Part shown: positions 42,511 to 52,964 of the stretch, in pieces
Numbering within the stretch: position 1 is the first letter of the stretch
Layout: each line of letters opens with the position of its first letter
Source: Treponema zioleckii
GTDB taxonomy: Bacteria; Spirochaetota; Spirochaetia; Treponematales; Treponemataceae
Assembly: GCF_014737315.1 (NCBI RefSeq)
Contig: NZ_JPUF01000002.1
Location: 84,660-148,659, forward strand
DNA length: 64,000 nt
Reading direction: 5' to 3'
The notes under the pieces: model-generated
The model's input: only the letters and a program-made list of their open reading frames with translations
Databases searched by the model: none
What the model was told of the DNA's origin: nothing
Program-made: the position numbers and the translations under genes

Positions 42511-43662
42511 ATGAAAAAATCAATTTTAAAATCATTCATTGCCCTTTCGGTTCTTTCGATTTTTGCTTTTACGTCTTGCCAGGATGTTATTTTTGATGAC
42601 ATTCGAAAAGAAGTTAAACTTGAGGATGCTCAGATTTCTGGTTCTGTAAACTCAATAGTTTGGTTCGGTTCGGATATTTATGCGCAGAACGGAAATATAT
42701 GGAAGAAATCGGCTGCTAATTTGAATTCCGCTCATAATTGGGTTCAGACTTCAAAACCGACGGACGTTACTGCTGATTACAAATATGTTAATAAGCTTGC
42801 AGCTGATTCTACTTATCTTTATGCACAGCTTACTTTGCTTGATGAAGATACCGAGGATGACGGCGAAATTGAAAGTCAGGGATGCGAGATTTGGTATTCG
42901 TCTGACGGAGAAACTTGGTCTGGCCCACTTACGATTTCGAATTCTGACGGGGCGGAAGTTTCTCGCTTTACTAGCGGCGAGGCTGTTTTGTTCTGTACGA
43001 ACGCTTATGACTCTTCACACCGTTTTGCTTACCTACGTGTTTATGATTCACCGACAGAGGCATACAAGATTTATAGATTGAATGGTGAGACTGCAGAAGA
43101 ACTTACAACCGGTGATGATGATCGTTCTACGGTTCCTACTACAGGGGCTTCTTCTTGTGCTTGGTTTAACGGCTCTGTGTATTTTTCTTCTGGAAAAGCA
43201 ATGGCTACGAACGAAGTTCCTGCATACACGGATTCAAACGGAAATGAGGTTGCCGCCGTTCCTGCAACGTATCTTTATGCTTCGTCTAGTGACCTAGTTT
43301 ATTACACGACTGATGGCAGCAATTGGGATTCTGCTGATTTGAACTGTTCGACAATCTATTCAATGGCTCTTACGCAGGATTATATTATTGTTGGTACTGC
43401 AGACGGAATTGAGCACAGTGCCCTTACAGATTCTGTTCCGGCTTCCGGCGTTTCTGATTTTGACACGAATGCTGCATCAACTCTTTCTTCGTACTATGAA
43501 GTTCATGTTGTCTTTACGATAAACCCTGCTTTTGCAGAGCAGTCGGCTTCGGTTTACGGTACAACAACCTATTCGGGTTCAAGTTCAAGCACATCTGCAA
43601 CGCAATCTAACTGCGGAATTTGGGCTTACTTTGCTTCCCGCGGTTCTTGGAACAGAGAATAA
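42511..43662 (+). CDS. Lipoprotein with propeller-like repeats
   Basis: 383 residues with lipobox FTSC (Cys23). The mature part has recurring motifs of sialidase/BNR-type blades: 'GSDIYAQNGNIWKKSA', 'EIWYSSDGETWSGP', 'YYTTDGSNWDSADL', with Ser-x-Asp-Gly-x-x-Trp repeats, so a partial beta-propeller is likely. It is tightly linked to the upstream barrel gene (10-nt gap, ggagctt ribosome-binding site), suggesting a surface complex. Ligand unknown. Confidence 0.72.
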   Translation: MKKSILKSFIALSVLSIFAFTSCQDVIFDDIRKEVKLEDAQISGSVNSIVWFGSDIYAQNGNIWKKSAANLNSAHNWVQTSKPTDVTADYKYVNKLAADSTYLYAQLTLLDEDTEDDGEIESQGCEIWYSSDGETWSGPLTISNSDGAEVSRFTSGEAVLFCTNAYDSSHRFAYLRVYDSPTEAYKIYRLNGETAEELTTGDDDRSTVPTTGASSCAWFNGSVYFSSGKAMATNEVPAYTDSNGNEVAAVPATYLYASSSDLVYYTTDGSNWDSADLNCSTIYSMALTQDYIIVGTADGIEHSALTDSVPASGVSDFDTNAASTLSSYYEVHVVFTINPAFAEQSASVYGTTTYSGSSSSTSATQSNCGIWAYFASRGSWNRE

Positions 43663-43674
43663 AAGGGTGCGACA

Positions 43675-43935
43675 GAGCTAAACTTATAATCTTAAAAGTG
43701 CATTTTGTCGCACCCCGCGAGTTTTCGGAAACGCACAAGTAAAATTTTCTGAACAAAAAAGAGACTTTAGCGTTTCCCAAAACTCGCGGAGCAATGACTG
43801 GCGGACTTAAAGTTATAATCTTAAAAGTGCATTTTCGCCGCCCCCGCAAGTTTTCGGAAACGCACAAGTAAAATTTTCTGAACAAAAAAAGAGATTTTAG
43901 CGTTTCCCAAAACTTACGCTTTGGTGGGGCACTTT
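43675..43935. repeat. Tandem pair of ~129-bp units of the GGAAACGC family
   Basis: Two units at a 129-bp offset, each with ttataatcttaaaagtgcatttt, then a G/C-rich ccccgc(g/a)agttttcggaaacgcac stretch, gaacaaaaaa, and gcgtttcccaaaact. The core inverted repeat ggaaacgc..gcgtttcc is shared with the arrays near 3, 51.7 and 63.7 kb. A minus-strand frame through it is repetitive and not a gene. Confidence 0.8.
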
Positions 43936-43981
43936 GTAGGAACGCCAAAACCTGTCGGCAGTGTCTTTACCACAAAAAAAC

Positions 43982-44062
43982 GTCATGCTGAACTTGTTTC
44001 GGCAGCTTTGCTTTGGCTTCGCTCAGTAACCGTAGATGCTGAAATGACTTCAGCATGACAGT
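43982..44062. repeat. Dispersed 'gtcatgctgaac' hairpin repeat
   Basis: Starts gtcatgctgaacttg and ends gacttcagcatgacag, so its ends are inverted; about 80 bp. Same family as those near 3.4, 12.3 and 35.6 kb. Confidence 0.65.
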
Positions 44063-44150
44063 AATTTTTAATTAACTACGGTTTCAACGTTAATGGCATT
44101 TGCTTTTACAAGCTACTGCACGATACCTAAAAACATGATAAAATCAACGC

Positions 44151-46748
44151 ATGGCAGATTTATTTGACGCGGCAAAACCGCAGCACGAGCCGCTTGCGGC
44201 TAGAATGAGACCGCGAAATCTTGACGAATACATTGGGCAAAATCACATTGTAGGAAAAGGCAGGCTTCTTCGCCGTGCAATTGCGGCAGACCAGCTCACA
44301 TCAGTAATATTTTACGGGCCTCCTGGAACCGGAAAAACCACGCTTGCCCGCGTAATCGCAAATCATACAAAATCAAATTTTATAACGCTGAACGCAGTTC
44401 TTACGGGTGTTGCTGACATTCGGACGGCAATAAAAAGCGCAGAGGACTATTTTAAATTGTACAGCCGGCGAACAATCCTTTTTGTGGACGAGGTTCATCG
44501 CTGGAACAAAGCCCAGCAGGACGCGCTTTTACCGTGGGTGGAGAATGGCACGATAATTCTTATTGGTGCGACCACGGAAAATCCATTTTTTGAGGTGAAC
44601 AAAGCACTTGTGAGCCGAAGTCGTGTTTTTCAGCTAAAGCCGCTCACAAAAGACGATTTGATGAAAGCCGCGCAAATGGCACTTAACGACGAAAAGCGTG
44701 GCTACGGGCATTGGCAGGTTGAATTTGAAAAAGGCGCGCTTGAACATCTTGTGGACACTGCGAACGGAGATGCCCGCTCACTTTTGAATGCTTTGGAACT
44801 TGCCGTTGAGACAACCCCGGAAAAGTGGTCTCCGTATTCGGCAACGCCGGTTCCGCCGTGGGGAAGCAAAATTTACATCAGCAAGGAAACAGCCGAGGAA
44901 TCTATCCAAAAAAAAGTTGTTTTGTACGACCGCGACGGAGATTATCATTACGACATAATTTCTGCATTCATAAAGTCTTTGAGAGGACGCGACCCGGACG
45001 CTGCCATGTACTGGCTTGCAAGAATGGTTCGGGCTGGCGAGGACGCGAATTTTATTTTTAGGCGAATGCTCATTTCGTCTTGCGAGGACACTGGTTTGGC
45101 TGACCCGCAGGCTGTGAGCGTCGTTCAGAGTTGTGCCGAAGCATTTGACCGCGTTGGAATGCCGGAAGGTCGGTATTTTTTGGCACACGCGGCACTTTAT
45201 TTGGCCACAGCCCCAAAATCAAATTCCTCAATGGCTTTTTTTGACGCGCTTGCTTCGGTTGAAAAAGAGGACGTTGAAGTGCCGAATCACTTGCGGGACA
45301 ACAATCGCGACGCAGAGGGATTCGGGCATGGCGAAGGGTATATGTATCCTCACGCGTACCGTGACCACTGGGTAGCCCAGCAATATTTGCCGGACGCGCT
45401 CGTTGGCCGGGTTTTCTACACGCCAACAAAACAAGGCTACGAGGCAAAAATCCGTGAGGACGTTCTTCGCCGCCGCGAAATACAAATTTCTGCGATTCTT
45501 GAGAATACTGTGGAATCAACGACTTCCTCGAACACCGGAATGCATCCGCTTCCGCACTTTGCGAGGGATTTTTCAAATCCTATCGGGGAATGGTGGATAA
45601 ATAAAAATTTCAACCTGAACAGCACCGTAAAAGATGAGAACCTGACATTTACTCCGCGTGACGAGCGAAAAGAAACTGCACTTGATCGGGCCGATAAATC
45701 TTGGCGGAGCCGCTTGGACTCAAATCATGCGGAGGTGCTCACAAAAATCAGGAACGCGATGATTCAGATGTCGAGCCTTTCCAGGCACACGCGTTCGCTC
45801 GTCTGGAATGCGGACGACGGGCTTTTGCTCTGGGAAGTTGCCCGAAAAACACCGGAGGGCGTAACTTGCGGCGTGTGCCGCACTGAGCAGGGCAAGCAGA
45901 TTCTTGAGCAGTACGGCCGCACTTTGGATGACCTTGACCGCCCGGAACTTTTTTTGCGCCCTCAAAAGCCAGGAAATTTTCTTGCCGCGGAAGATTTTTC
46001 GGCGATTCTTGCACAGTTTGCGCAGAGCAATCTTGAATTCGACAGAGTTTTCTTTCGAGACCCGTTCGTTTCCCAAGATAGCGTGGACGTGCTTTCGTAT
46101 GTTTTTAACGAAGTTACAAACGAGCAAAACGGTCAAAACGAAAAGCGAAATTTTTCATTCACGGACGATGAATCGAGCGAGACTTTTACGCCGGAAAATC
46201 AGCTTGCCGCTCCGCAAAAAATCAACGTGCTGGCACAGGATTTTAAAATCGTCATTTCCCAGAGAATTCCGTCTAACGGGCAGCGGATAAGCGAGCTTGT
46301 GCGCGAACAGATTCTTACGGATTCTACGAGAGATACTTTTGAAGTGATTTTGGGGAAAATGCGTCAGGCGGAAGAAAAATTTTTTCACGACGAGGAGAAT
46401 CCGCTTTTTGCCTGGAACGAGAAAACAATCGCTGAATCATTCGAAAAATTCAATTTTGAGGTAAAAACGGCTTCAAAATCAATCGAAGAAAAACGGCGAA
46501 TTTCTGAAGAAGAAATTGAACGCTGGTTCGACAAAAAAAATTCAGCTTACGGCGCGGCCATTTTTATGGAGTTGGGCGAAGAAAGTCTTTCAAAAATCAA
46601 AAATCTTCTTTTGGCTAACGCAAACAAAAAACTATTCAAATGGAAGACCGAAATTGATTTTTTGACGGTTCAGCGACCAACTGGCGGGCAGACGGAATCA
46701 AAAATCCCTCGCCCGAACGATAATGCCGCAAACTTTCTTGATGATTGA
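44151..46748 (+). CDS. rarA: RarA/MgsA-type AAA+ ATPase fused to a large C-terminal domain
   Basis: 865 residues, about twice the length of normal RarA. Residues 1-~430 are RarA: Walker [12 protein letters not shown] (54-64), Walker [13 protein letters not shown] (109-120), sensor 1 in LIGATTENP, and the C-terminal tetramerisation region ending in [17 protein letters not shown]. RarA acts at stalled replication forks with SSB. Residues ~440-865 form an extra domain whose start ([19 protein letters not shown]...) and '[23 protein letters not shown]' stretch resemble a degenerate Rossmann methyltransferase; this is uncertain. The frame is continuous through the junction, so this is a true fusion. 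Confidence 0.85.
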   Translation: MADLFDAAKPQHEPLAARMRPRNLDEYIGQNHIVGKGRLLRRAIAADQLTSVIFYGPPGTGKTTLARVIANHTKSNFITLNAVLTGVADIRTAIKSAEDYFKLYSRRTILFVDEVHRWNKAQQDALLPWVENGTIILIGATTENPFFEVNKALVSRSRVFQLKPLTKDDLMKAAQMALNDEKRGYGHWQVEFEKGALEHLVDTANGDARSLLNALELAVETTPEKWSPYSATPVPPWGSKIYISKETAEESIQKKVVLYDRDGDYHYDIISAFIKSLRGRDPDAAMYWLARMVRAGEDANFIFRRMLISSCEDTGLADPQAVSVVQSCAEAFDRVGMPEGRYFLAHAALYLATAPKSNSSMAFFDALASVEKEDVEVPNHLRDNNRDAEGFGHGEGYMYPHAYRDHWVAQQYLPDALVGRVFYTPTKQGYEAKIREDVLRRREIQISAILENTVESTTSSNTGMHPLPHFARDFSNPIGEWWINKNFNLNSTVKDENLTFTPRDERKETALDRADKSWRSRLDSNHAEVLTKIRNAMIQMSSLSRHTRSLVWNADDGLLLWEVARKTPEGVTCGVCRTEQGKQILEQYGRTLDDLDRPELFLRPQKPGNFLAAEDFSAILAQFAQSNLEFDRVFFRDPFVSQDSVDVLSYVFNEVTNEQNGQNEKRNFSFTDDESSETFTPENQLAAPQKINVLAQDFKIVISQRIPSNGQRISELVREQILTDSTRDTFEVILGKMRQAEEKFFHDEENPLFAWNEKTIAESFEKFNFEVKTASKSIEEKRRISEEEIERWFDKKNSAYGAAIFMELGEESLSKIKNLLLANANKKLFKWKTEIDFLTVQRPTGGQTESKIPRPNDNAANFLDD

Positions 46749-46826
46749 AAACAAGCAATCGAAAATGATAAAATGATTCTGCGGTTTGGAGTTCAAGCCG
46801 CTATATTTTTTACAGGAGCAAACAAA

Positions 46827-47460
46827 ATGAATTTTATTTTTTTAGGTACCACCTGGAGCTGGAAAAGGAACTCTCGCAAAGGAAGTTGCAAAGGCATACT
46901 CAATTCCGCACATTTCTACTGGTGATATTTTCCGTGAGAACATCAAAAATCAGACAGAACTTGGAAAAAAGGCAAAGGCTATTATTGATGCCGGCGGACT
47001 CGTTAGCGACGAGATTACTATTGGACTCGTAAAAGACCGACTTTCTAAAGACGACACAAAAAAAGGATATATTCTTGACGGATTCCCACGCACAATCCCA
47101 CAGGCAGAAGCTTTGGAGACATTTGCAAAAATCGATGCTGCCGTAAATTTTGACATTGCTGACGAAGCCGTAGTTGACCGACTCGGCGGACGCGTTTGCT
47201 GCAAAGAATGCGGACAGATGTTCCACCTTAAATTCAACCCGCCAAAAGTTAGCGGAAAGTGCGACAAATGTGGCGGTGAGCTTTACACACGCGATGATGA
47301 CAAACCTGAGTCAATCAAACATCGTCTTGAAGTTTACCGAGAGTCAACAGCTCCGCTCATCGACTTCTATAAAAACAAGGGCAATCTTGTGGACGTAGAT
47401 GCTCGCCCGGCACCAGAAGCTGTTCTCAAAGAATTTGAGACAAAATTCCCAAAGAACTAA
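46827..47460 (+). CDS. adk: Adenylate kinase, frameshifted at the P-loop
   Basis: The ATG at 46827, after acaggagcaaac, reads MNFIFLG, then the frame breaks. Removing one base (an extra a at 46848 in ggtAcca) restores LGPPGAGKGT and a continuous 210-residue enzyme, the normal length. The rest is intact: STGDIFRENI, the DGFPRTIPQA motif, a Zn-type LID with CxxC..CxxC (CCKECGQ / CDKCGG), and the DxR in HRLEVYRE. It interconverts ATP, AMP and ADP and is normally essential, so the lesion is most likely a sequence error. No alternative start rescues the P-loop, because a stop precedes it in that frame. Confidence 0.85.
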
Positions 47461-47528
47461 GCGAGTTGATTTCGAGTTTCCTATTTTATAAAACTTGAAC
47501 GAGATTCATGGGGTGTCCAATAAATTCG

Positions 47529-47558
47529 TTGCTGGTCAGTGAGCCAAATGACCAGCAA
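47529..47558 (+). terminator. Perfect hairpin after adk
   Basis: ttgctggtca (47529-47538) and tgaccagcaa (47549-47558) form a 10-bp perfect stem. The U-tract is weak (tgctatttt), so it is either a terminator or a dispersed repeat. Confidence 0.45.
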
Positions 47559-47714
47559 TGCTATTTTGTGGTGGTTTCAGCTTTGCTTAATCATCGCTTT
47601 TCATACTTTTTGGGCATCTCCATGACAAGATTCTCATTTTCTTTTTTTCTCCCTTAAAACAATTTTTTCATAAAATTAGTTTAAAAAAACTTCTTGTGAT
47701 GGCATAATAATTCT

Positions 47715-49877
47715 ATGAAACGACGCAATTCTATAGTATACACTTTGACTTTTGGTATTACGGCTCTTATATTATTTTTTATGCTCTCGCTCGGCGCTTT
47801 GATTTACAGAAAAGTTTCGGCAGTGAACATAAGCCAGTTCTACGAAAAACTTAACCAAACTTTGTCGCTCATGGATGTGACCATGCGCAATCATTTTAAT
47901 AGCATCGCTACTTCCGTTGATTTGTTTGCCGATATTGATTTGATTCGGGAAGATGATGACAGTATAAAATCTTATGTTAATTTGGAAGACCCTAGCGGAA
48001 AAATCCCGATGACTCCGCTGGAGAATTCTGAATACGAAGCGAGTGTTTATAAACTTGCAAAGGCTTTTGTTGAAGACAAGCCGGAACTGCTGGGCATGAG
48101 TTTTGCCCTAAAATCAAACGGAGCGTTCACGCGATATCCTGCCGTTGCCCGCTCTAACGGATACGACAGCCGCACTCGTTCCTGGTTCAAGGATGCTGAA
48201 AGCGCACCGGGAAAAGTTCACTTTTCGGACGCCTATACGACTTCTGCCGGTGAGACTGTAATCGTAGCTTCTCGGACAGTCACATACGAAGACGGAAGTT
48301 TAAAAGGCGTAGTGACCGCTGACGCGGATTTGTCAAATCTTATGGAGTTGTTCCGCTTTATTTCTGGAAGCGATTTAAAAAAGACTTCTATAGTTTTGTG
48401 CGACCACAATGGTTCTATTCTTGTTGATACTGTAAATCCTGACAACCTTTTTAAGAATATTACTGAACTTGGTCTTGAGGGCTTAAAAACCTTTACGCAT
48501 GGAACTGAGGTTTCTTTTGTTGACACAATCGCTGGCAATAAATACGAAGTAAAGCTGATTCCTTCAAATAACGGCATTATTCCGCTGAATTATTTGGTTG
48601 TTGTGCCTTCGAACGAAATAAAAGCGAGCAACATGGCGATTATCCGCGTTCTTGTTTTGCTTTTGGCTATTGCGGCTGTGATTTCCGTCGTAATTTCGCA
48701 TGTTTTTGGACGCAGAATTGCCCGACCGCTCGTAAAAATTACTGGAATTTTGAAGAACATTTCTGACGGTGACGGAGATTTGACGCAGAGACTTCCAAAA
48801 CTTTCTTCGAACGAAATCGGTGAGCTTTCTGTTCACTTTAATAATGTGATGCAAAAAATCGGAAGTTCCCTTTCTTCAATAAAAGAAGAGTCTTGCATTA
48901 TGGACCAAATCGGAAAGGATTTGGCAGGAAACGTAAACGAGACTGCCGGGGCTACAATCGAGATTTCTTCGAATATCGAAAATATCAAGGAACGAATGAA
49001 CGACCAGTCGGCCGGGGTTGAAGAGACTTCTATAACGATGCGAAATATCGTTGATGGAATTGCAAGTCTGAATGCGGATATTGATGACCAGTCGAACAGC
49101 GTTTCTCAGTCTTCAAGTGCCATCGAAGAGCTTGTAGCAAATATTCGTTCTGTTACCGAAATTCTTGAGACCAACTCCAAGTCCGTTTCTGACTTGACGG
49201 CGTCTGCAGACAAGGGCAAAGACCTTATTGCCCAGACCGTTGATTTGACTCAAAAAATTTCAGCGGATTCAGAGGGACTTCTTGATGCCAGCACGATTAT
49301 TCAGAACATCGCCGACCAGACGAATCTTCTTGCCATGAATGCGGCAATTGAGGCGGCTCATGCGGGAGAGACCGGAAAGGGCTTTGCTGTAGTTGCTGAC
49401 GAAATTCGTAAGCTCGCCGAGGATTCTAGCGTGCAGGGCAAGCACATTTCTGACGTTCTTACAAAACTCAACAGCCTGATTTCAACTATTGCGGACAGTG
49501 CCGAAAAAATTCAGCAACAGTTCAGCATTATTTTTATGAACACAGAAGCTGTAAGCAGGCAAGAGACGGTAATAAAGAACGCAATGGATGAGCAGAGCGT
49601 TGGCAGCCAGCAGATTCTTGATGCGATGAGCAAGATTAACGACAAAACCGTTCTCGTAAAGACCGAGGCCGCAAAAATGAATGAAGGAAGCAAGCAGATT
49701 CTTTTGAAGATGTCAAAACTTGCGGAACTTACGACCGAGATTAATTGCGGAATGGATGAGATGACTCAGGGCGTTAATGACATTAACAACAACATGCAGT
49801 CTATAAATCAGAAGAGTAAGTCAACCGCGCAGAGCATAACGAATGTTTCAGACGCAATCGATAAATTCAAAATCTAA
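47715..49877 (+). CDS. Methyl-accepting chemotaxis protein with dCache sensor
   Basis: 720 residues. TM1 lies at ~11-31 and TM2 at ~310-335. The periplasmic region between them is a dCache_1 domain ([19 protein letters not shown], the ligand-binding RxWF signature, and [11 protein letters not shown]). HAMP follows TM2, then a long helical signalling hairpin with the conserved tip [18 protein letters not shown] around residues 540-560 that contacts CheA/CheW. It senses an amino acid, amine or carboxylate and steers flagellar rotation. It has no neighbouring chemotaxis genes; no strong Shine-Dalgarno is visible at the chosen ATG. Confidence 0.93.
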   Translation: MKRRNSIVYTLTFGITALILFFMLSLGALIYRKVSAVNISQFYEKLNQTLSLMDVTMRNHFNSIATSVDLFADIDLIREDDDSIKSYVNLEDPSGKIPMTPLENSEYEASVYKLAKAFVEDKPELLGMSFALKSNGAFTRYPAVARSNGYDSRTRSWFKDAESAPGKVHFSDAYTTSAGETVIVASRTVTYEDGSLKGVVTADADLSNLMELFRFISGSDLKKTSIVLCDHNGSILVDTVNPDNLFKNITELGLEGLKTFTHGTEVSFVDTIAGNKYEVKLIPSNNGIIPLNYLVVVPSNEIKASNMAIIRVLVLLLAIAAVISVVISHVFGRRIARPLVKITGILKNISDGDGDLTQRLPKLSSNEIGELSVHFNNVMQKIGSSLSSIKEESCIMDQIGKDLAGNVNETAGATIEISSNIENIKERMNDQSAGVEETSITMRNIVDGIASLNADIDDQSNSVSQSSSAIEELVANIRSVTEILETNSKSVSDLTASADKGKDLIAQTVDLTQKISADSEGLLDASTIIQNIADQTNLLAMNAAIEAAHAGETGKGFAVVADEIRKLAEDSSVQGKHISDVLTKLNSLISTIADSAEKIQQQFSIIFMNTEAVSRQETVIKNAMDEQSVGSQQILDAMSKINDKTVLVKTEAAKMNEGSKQILLKMSKLAELTTEINCGMDEMTQGVNDINNNMQSINQKSKSTAQSITNVSDAIDKFKI

Positions 49878-49880
49878 GGA

Positions 49881-50045
49881 AACGCAAGAGTTTTATTTTT
49901 AGACAAAAAGTACATCTTTTAGCGTTTCCCAAAACTCACGCTTTTGTAGGCTGGCTTACAGGAGCTTCTACATCGCTGCGACAAGCACTGCGGCGATGTA
50001 GAAATGCAGTTTTGTTGCTTGCGCATCGCAAGCAACTTTGGAGCG
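49881..50045. repeat. Dispersed composite palindromic repeat
   Basis: Begins ggaaacgcaagag and runs through gcgtttcccaaaactcacgctt, then a second palindrome (ctacatcgctgcga..gcggcgatgtag) and ttgcttgcgcatcgcaagcaa. It has the same two-part layout as the element at 51697 but with different loop sequences. Confidence 0.65.
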
Positions 50046-50139
50046 AATAATTTGAATCCCTGTTAGAATTTCCTAAATCTCTTGTTGAGAGAAAGTTCAT
50101 TTAGTAAGATAGTAAACATACTCTAAAAAGGAGATTATT

Positions 50140-51693
50140 ATGAAAAGACTTGGAGTGATTGCGCTTGCATTGGTTGCAATGACTTTGGCTGTTCCATGTT
50201 TTGCAAAAAAAGCCGTAAAACGTGAAGCAGGAAAAACTTACGAACTCGTGCTTCTTCACACGAACGACCAGCACGGAACTGTTCTCGACAAGAACGGAAA
50301 AGGTGGGTTGCCTTCTCAGGCAACTTTCGTAAAACAGGTTCGTGCAGAGAACAAAAATGTTCTTCTCGTTAGCGCAGGAGACATTAATACTGGTTCAGCT
50401 CTCTCAAACATGTTTGACGCAGAGCCAGATATCAAGGCTTAAGGAAAAATCGGATATGACGCGGCCACACTCGGAAATCACGAGTTTGACACGACGATGG
50501 CAAAACTCCAGAAGCAGATTAAGATTGCGGACTTCCCGTGGATTTCTGCAAACGTAAAAAAAGGTAAGAAAACTCTCGTAAAACCTTATATCGTAAAAGA
50601 TTACGAGGGATTCAGAGTTGGTGTTTTTGGTCTTACGACACGCAGAACCCTTACAATCGCTTCTCCGGACAAATCGCTCACTTTTGATGACGAGATTGAG
50701 ACTGCAAAAAAAATGGTTGACCAGCTTCGCAACAAAGAGAAGTGCGACCTTGTAATTCTTTGCGGACATATTGGCGACATTGAGGAAGTTGAGGGGCATG
50801 AGACATCTTTGATGATTGCGGAGAAAGTTCCTGGAATCGACGTTATTGTTGACGGACATTCTCACTCTCTTTTTACAGAGCCTAAACTTGTTAACGGTGT
50901 TCCGATTGTAACAGCAAACGAGCACGGAAAAATCGTTGGTGAGGCTAAAATCAAAATCACAGACGGAAAACTTACTGAATTTGACTGGAAACCGGTAGAA
51001 ATCACCACGGAAGCATTCCCGCCAGATGCAGAAATGATGGCTTTCCTTAAACCCTACATCGACAAGGCTAACGCTTCGCTCAAAGAAGTTGTTTTGAAGA
51101 CAACTTCTGAATTCGAATTCGGAAAAAAACTCACTCGCTACCAGGAAATGGCTTCTGGTGACGTTTTGTGCGACGGAATGATTTGGTACTTGAATTCAAT
51201 CGGCGTAAAGGCTGATTTTGCTGTATTCAACGGCGGTTCAATCCGAACATCACTTCCAAAAGGCGACGTTACACGCGAAAACATTCTTACAATGCTTCCT
51301 TTTGAGAACTATGTTTATACAGTTGATTTGAAAGGCGAGGATGTTGTAAAGCTTTTCGACTTCATCGGTTCAATCCGTCAGGGAGCCGGTGGTTGGGCAC
51401 AGGTTTCAAAAGAAGTTAGCTACACAATCACTTACGATGCAGAAGGAAACGGAAAAGTCAGTGACGTAAAAATCAATGGCAAAGAAATTGATCCTTCAAA
51501 GACATACAAAGTTGCTTGTAACGATTACATGGCTGGTGGCGGAGACGGATACCCGCTCAAAGTCGGAACTGGAGCGTTCAACTCTTCTCAGCTTGTAAGC
51601 GAAGTTTTCATTAATTATGTTAAGACTTTGGGAACTGTTACTCCAACTGTAGGCAACCGCATCACAGTTATTGGCGGAAAATTGCCGGAATAA
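50140..51693 (+). pseudogene. UshA-family 5'-nucleotidase / 2',3'-cyclic phosphodiesterase with in-frame stop
   Basis: One frame from 50140 to 51693 (517 codons) is interrupted by a single TAA at 50440-50442 (codon 101), with homology continuing directly on both sides (DIKA*GKIGYDAATLGNHEFD). The signal peptide is MKRLGVIALALVAMTLAVPCFA. The metallophosphoesterase motifs HTNDQHG, SAGDINTG, GNHEFD and GHSH are present, and the C-terminal substrate domain includes FAVFNGGSIRTSL and FENYVYTVDL. It is a periplasmic nucleotide-salvage enzyme if intact. As TAA and not TGA, it is not selenocysteine. A reinitiated product from 50497 would lack two metal ligands. Confidence 0.85.
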
Positions 51694-51696
51694 TAG

Positions 51697-51872
51697 GAAA
51701 CGCTGCAAGTTGACTTGTGGAATATGAGTTGACCTTGTGCGTTTCCCGCGAGTTTTCCTAAAGGAAAACTCGCGCTCTGGTGGAGGCACTTGCAGGTGTT
51801 CACCAAACGCGACGGCAAGTAGAGCCGCGTTTTGTGGGTGCAGTTTTGTGCTCGCGGGGAGCGAGTTCTAAA
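51697..51872. repeat. Dispersed composite palindromic repeat, most complete single copy
   Basis: Order: ggaaacgctgcaagttgact, gcgtttcc, a perfect hairpin cgcgagttttcc-taaa-ggaaaactcgcg, ctctggtggaggcacttgcaggtgttcacc, then the palindromic aaacgcgacggc..gccgcgttt, and gtgctcgcgggg. It combines all modules seen piecemeal elsewhere. Confidence 0.8.
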
Positions 51873-51902
51873 TTACCGTCATTCTGCCACTGGTAAAAAA
51901 AG

Positions 51903-51923
51903 ACCCTGAAGCAAGTTCAGGGT
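51903..51923. terminator. Small hairpin between convergent genes
   Basis: accctgaa (51903-51910) with ttcagggt (51916-51923), between the 5'-nucleotidase and the minus-strand SH3 gene. T-rich sequence follows on the plus strand and polyA precedes, so it could be bidirectional. Confidence 0.45.
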
Positions 51924-51949
51924 GGCGTTTTTAAAAATTTCTTCCTACA

Positions 51950-52960
51950 TTAAAAAATCAGTTCGTCGTTATTTTCAGAATTGTCTGTATTCGTTTCGGT
52001 TGGTGCGGAGTTTGAAAGATTTCCGCCAAAAATCCAGCCAGAAAATTTTGAAGTCGCAACGAAGAACCAGTTTCCTTCCACTTCATCAATAACAACTTTG
52101 TTTTCTAGCATTTGTGTGGCAATAACTTCGGTGCCGTCGGCAACTGTTTTTACAACCTTGCTTTCAATATCTGGAGACGCATAAACGTTCACCTCTTCGC
52201 CGTTATACGAAATTACGATTTTTGCTACGTCTGGAAGGGAGGTAATGTCAGTTTCGTTTTCGCTGGAAGTTGATTGCGAAAGGAAAATCTTTTCGTATTC
52301 GCGTTCTACGAGTTCTGGAAGCTCGCCCGAAAGTTTTAAGTCGAGGGCGGTCGAAATCATTTCGCGTTTTATGCTCTGCGCCGCTGATGAATAAAATACG
52401 CCCAAAAGTCTTGCGCCTTCAATGTCGTCGGTGCGGTAGCTAAGTTTTGAGGCAAGAACGTAGCGTGTTTTTACGAGCCATGCTGAAGTGTCAAAAAACT
52501 GTACTTCCATAAATTTTATGCCGTTCTGTGTTATTTCGTCAGTGCCTGTAACAACGAGCGTTCCTGGTTCCAGAATTGCGTTTCTGAATGCCGAAAGTTT
52601 TGGAAAAGTGTACAAAGTTGCTTTTGAAATGACCGAAGCCGTGATTTCGCCCAAAGCAACGTGGCTTGTAAAAACAAAAAAATCATTTCCGTCAAATTTT
52701 GCAGGATAAAAATCAGCGGTTTTTCGGCCGGAAGACGAAACGTATGTGGCGGTAAAAGCCTTGTCACGTTCAATTTCAATTGGAGTTCCTGCCGGCACGG
52801 TTCTGGAAACCTTGTTTTCCCAATAAATTTCACCTTTGTCGTTCTGCCGCCAGAGAGTTCCTCCTTCTCGCATCATGATTGCACTTTCCAGCGCAAAAAT
52901 ATTTGCAGTTCCAAAAATCGAAAGGAATGCGAAAATCAGAATTTTGTTCAGCTTTTTCAT
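51950..52960 (-). CDS. Exported protein with C-terminal SH3-like domain
   Basis: 336 residues from the ATG at 52960 (ggggaggaataataaa upstream), opening with signal peptide MKKLNKILIFAFLSIFGTANIFA. The central region is unassigned. Residues ~240-310 form a bacterial SH3 domain (VNVYASPDIESKVVKTVADGTEV...GNWFFVATSKFSGWIFGGNL), a module that often binds cell wall. An Asn/Glu tail ends it. Its start is 4 nt after the stop of the upstream lipoprotein gene, so the two form an operon and may act together in the envelope. Confidence 0.78.
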   Translation of the reverse strand: MKKLNKILIFAFLSIFGTANIFALESAIMMREGGTLWRQNDKGEIYWENKVSRTVPAGTPIEIERDKAFTATYVSSSGRKTADFYPAKFDGNDFFVFTSHVALGEITASVISKATLYTFPKLSAFRNAILEPGTLVVTGTDEITQNGIKFMEVQFFDTSAWLVKTRYVLASKLSYRTDDIEGARLLGVFYSSAAQSIKREMISTALDLKLSGELPELVEREYEKIFLSQSTSSENETDITSLPDVAKIVISYNGEEVNVYASPDIESKVVKTVADGTEVIATQMLENKVVIDEVEGNWFFVATSKFSGWIFGGNLSNSAPTETNTDNSENNDELIF

Positions 52961-52964
52961 TTTA

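Noticed and set aside
43607..43948. Repetitive minus-strand frame of 113 codons
   Set aside because: It simply translates the two 129-bp repeat units; no start signal or family.
46831..46850. Programmed -1 frameshift at the T7 run in adk
   Set aside because: Slipping by -1 at the run leads to the wrong frame; only loss of one base after ggt gives the enzyme.
50440..50442. Selenocysteine or stop-codon recoding in the nucleotidase
   Set aside because: The codon is TAA, not TGA, and no downstream recoding hairpin is evident. Cysteine is not expected at this position in the family.
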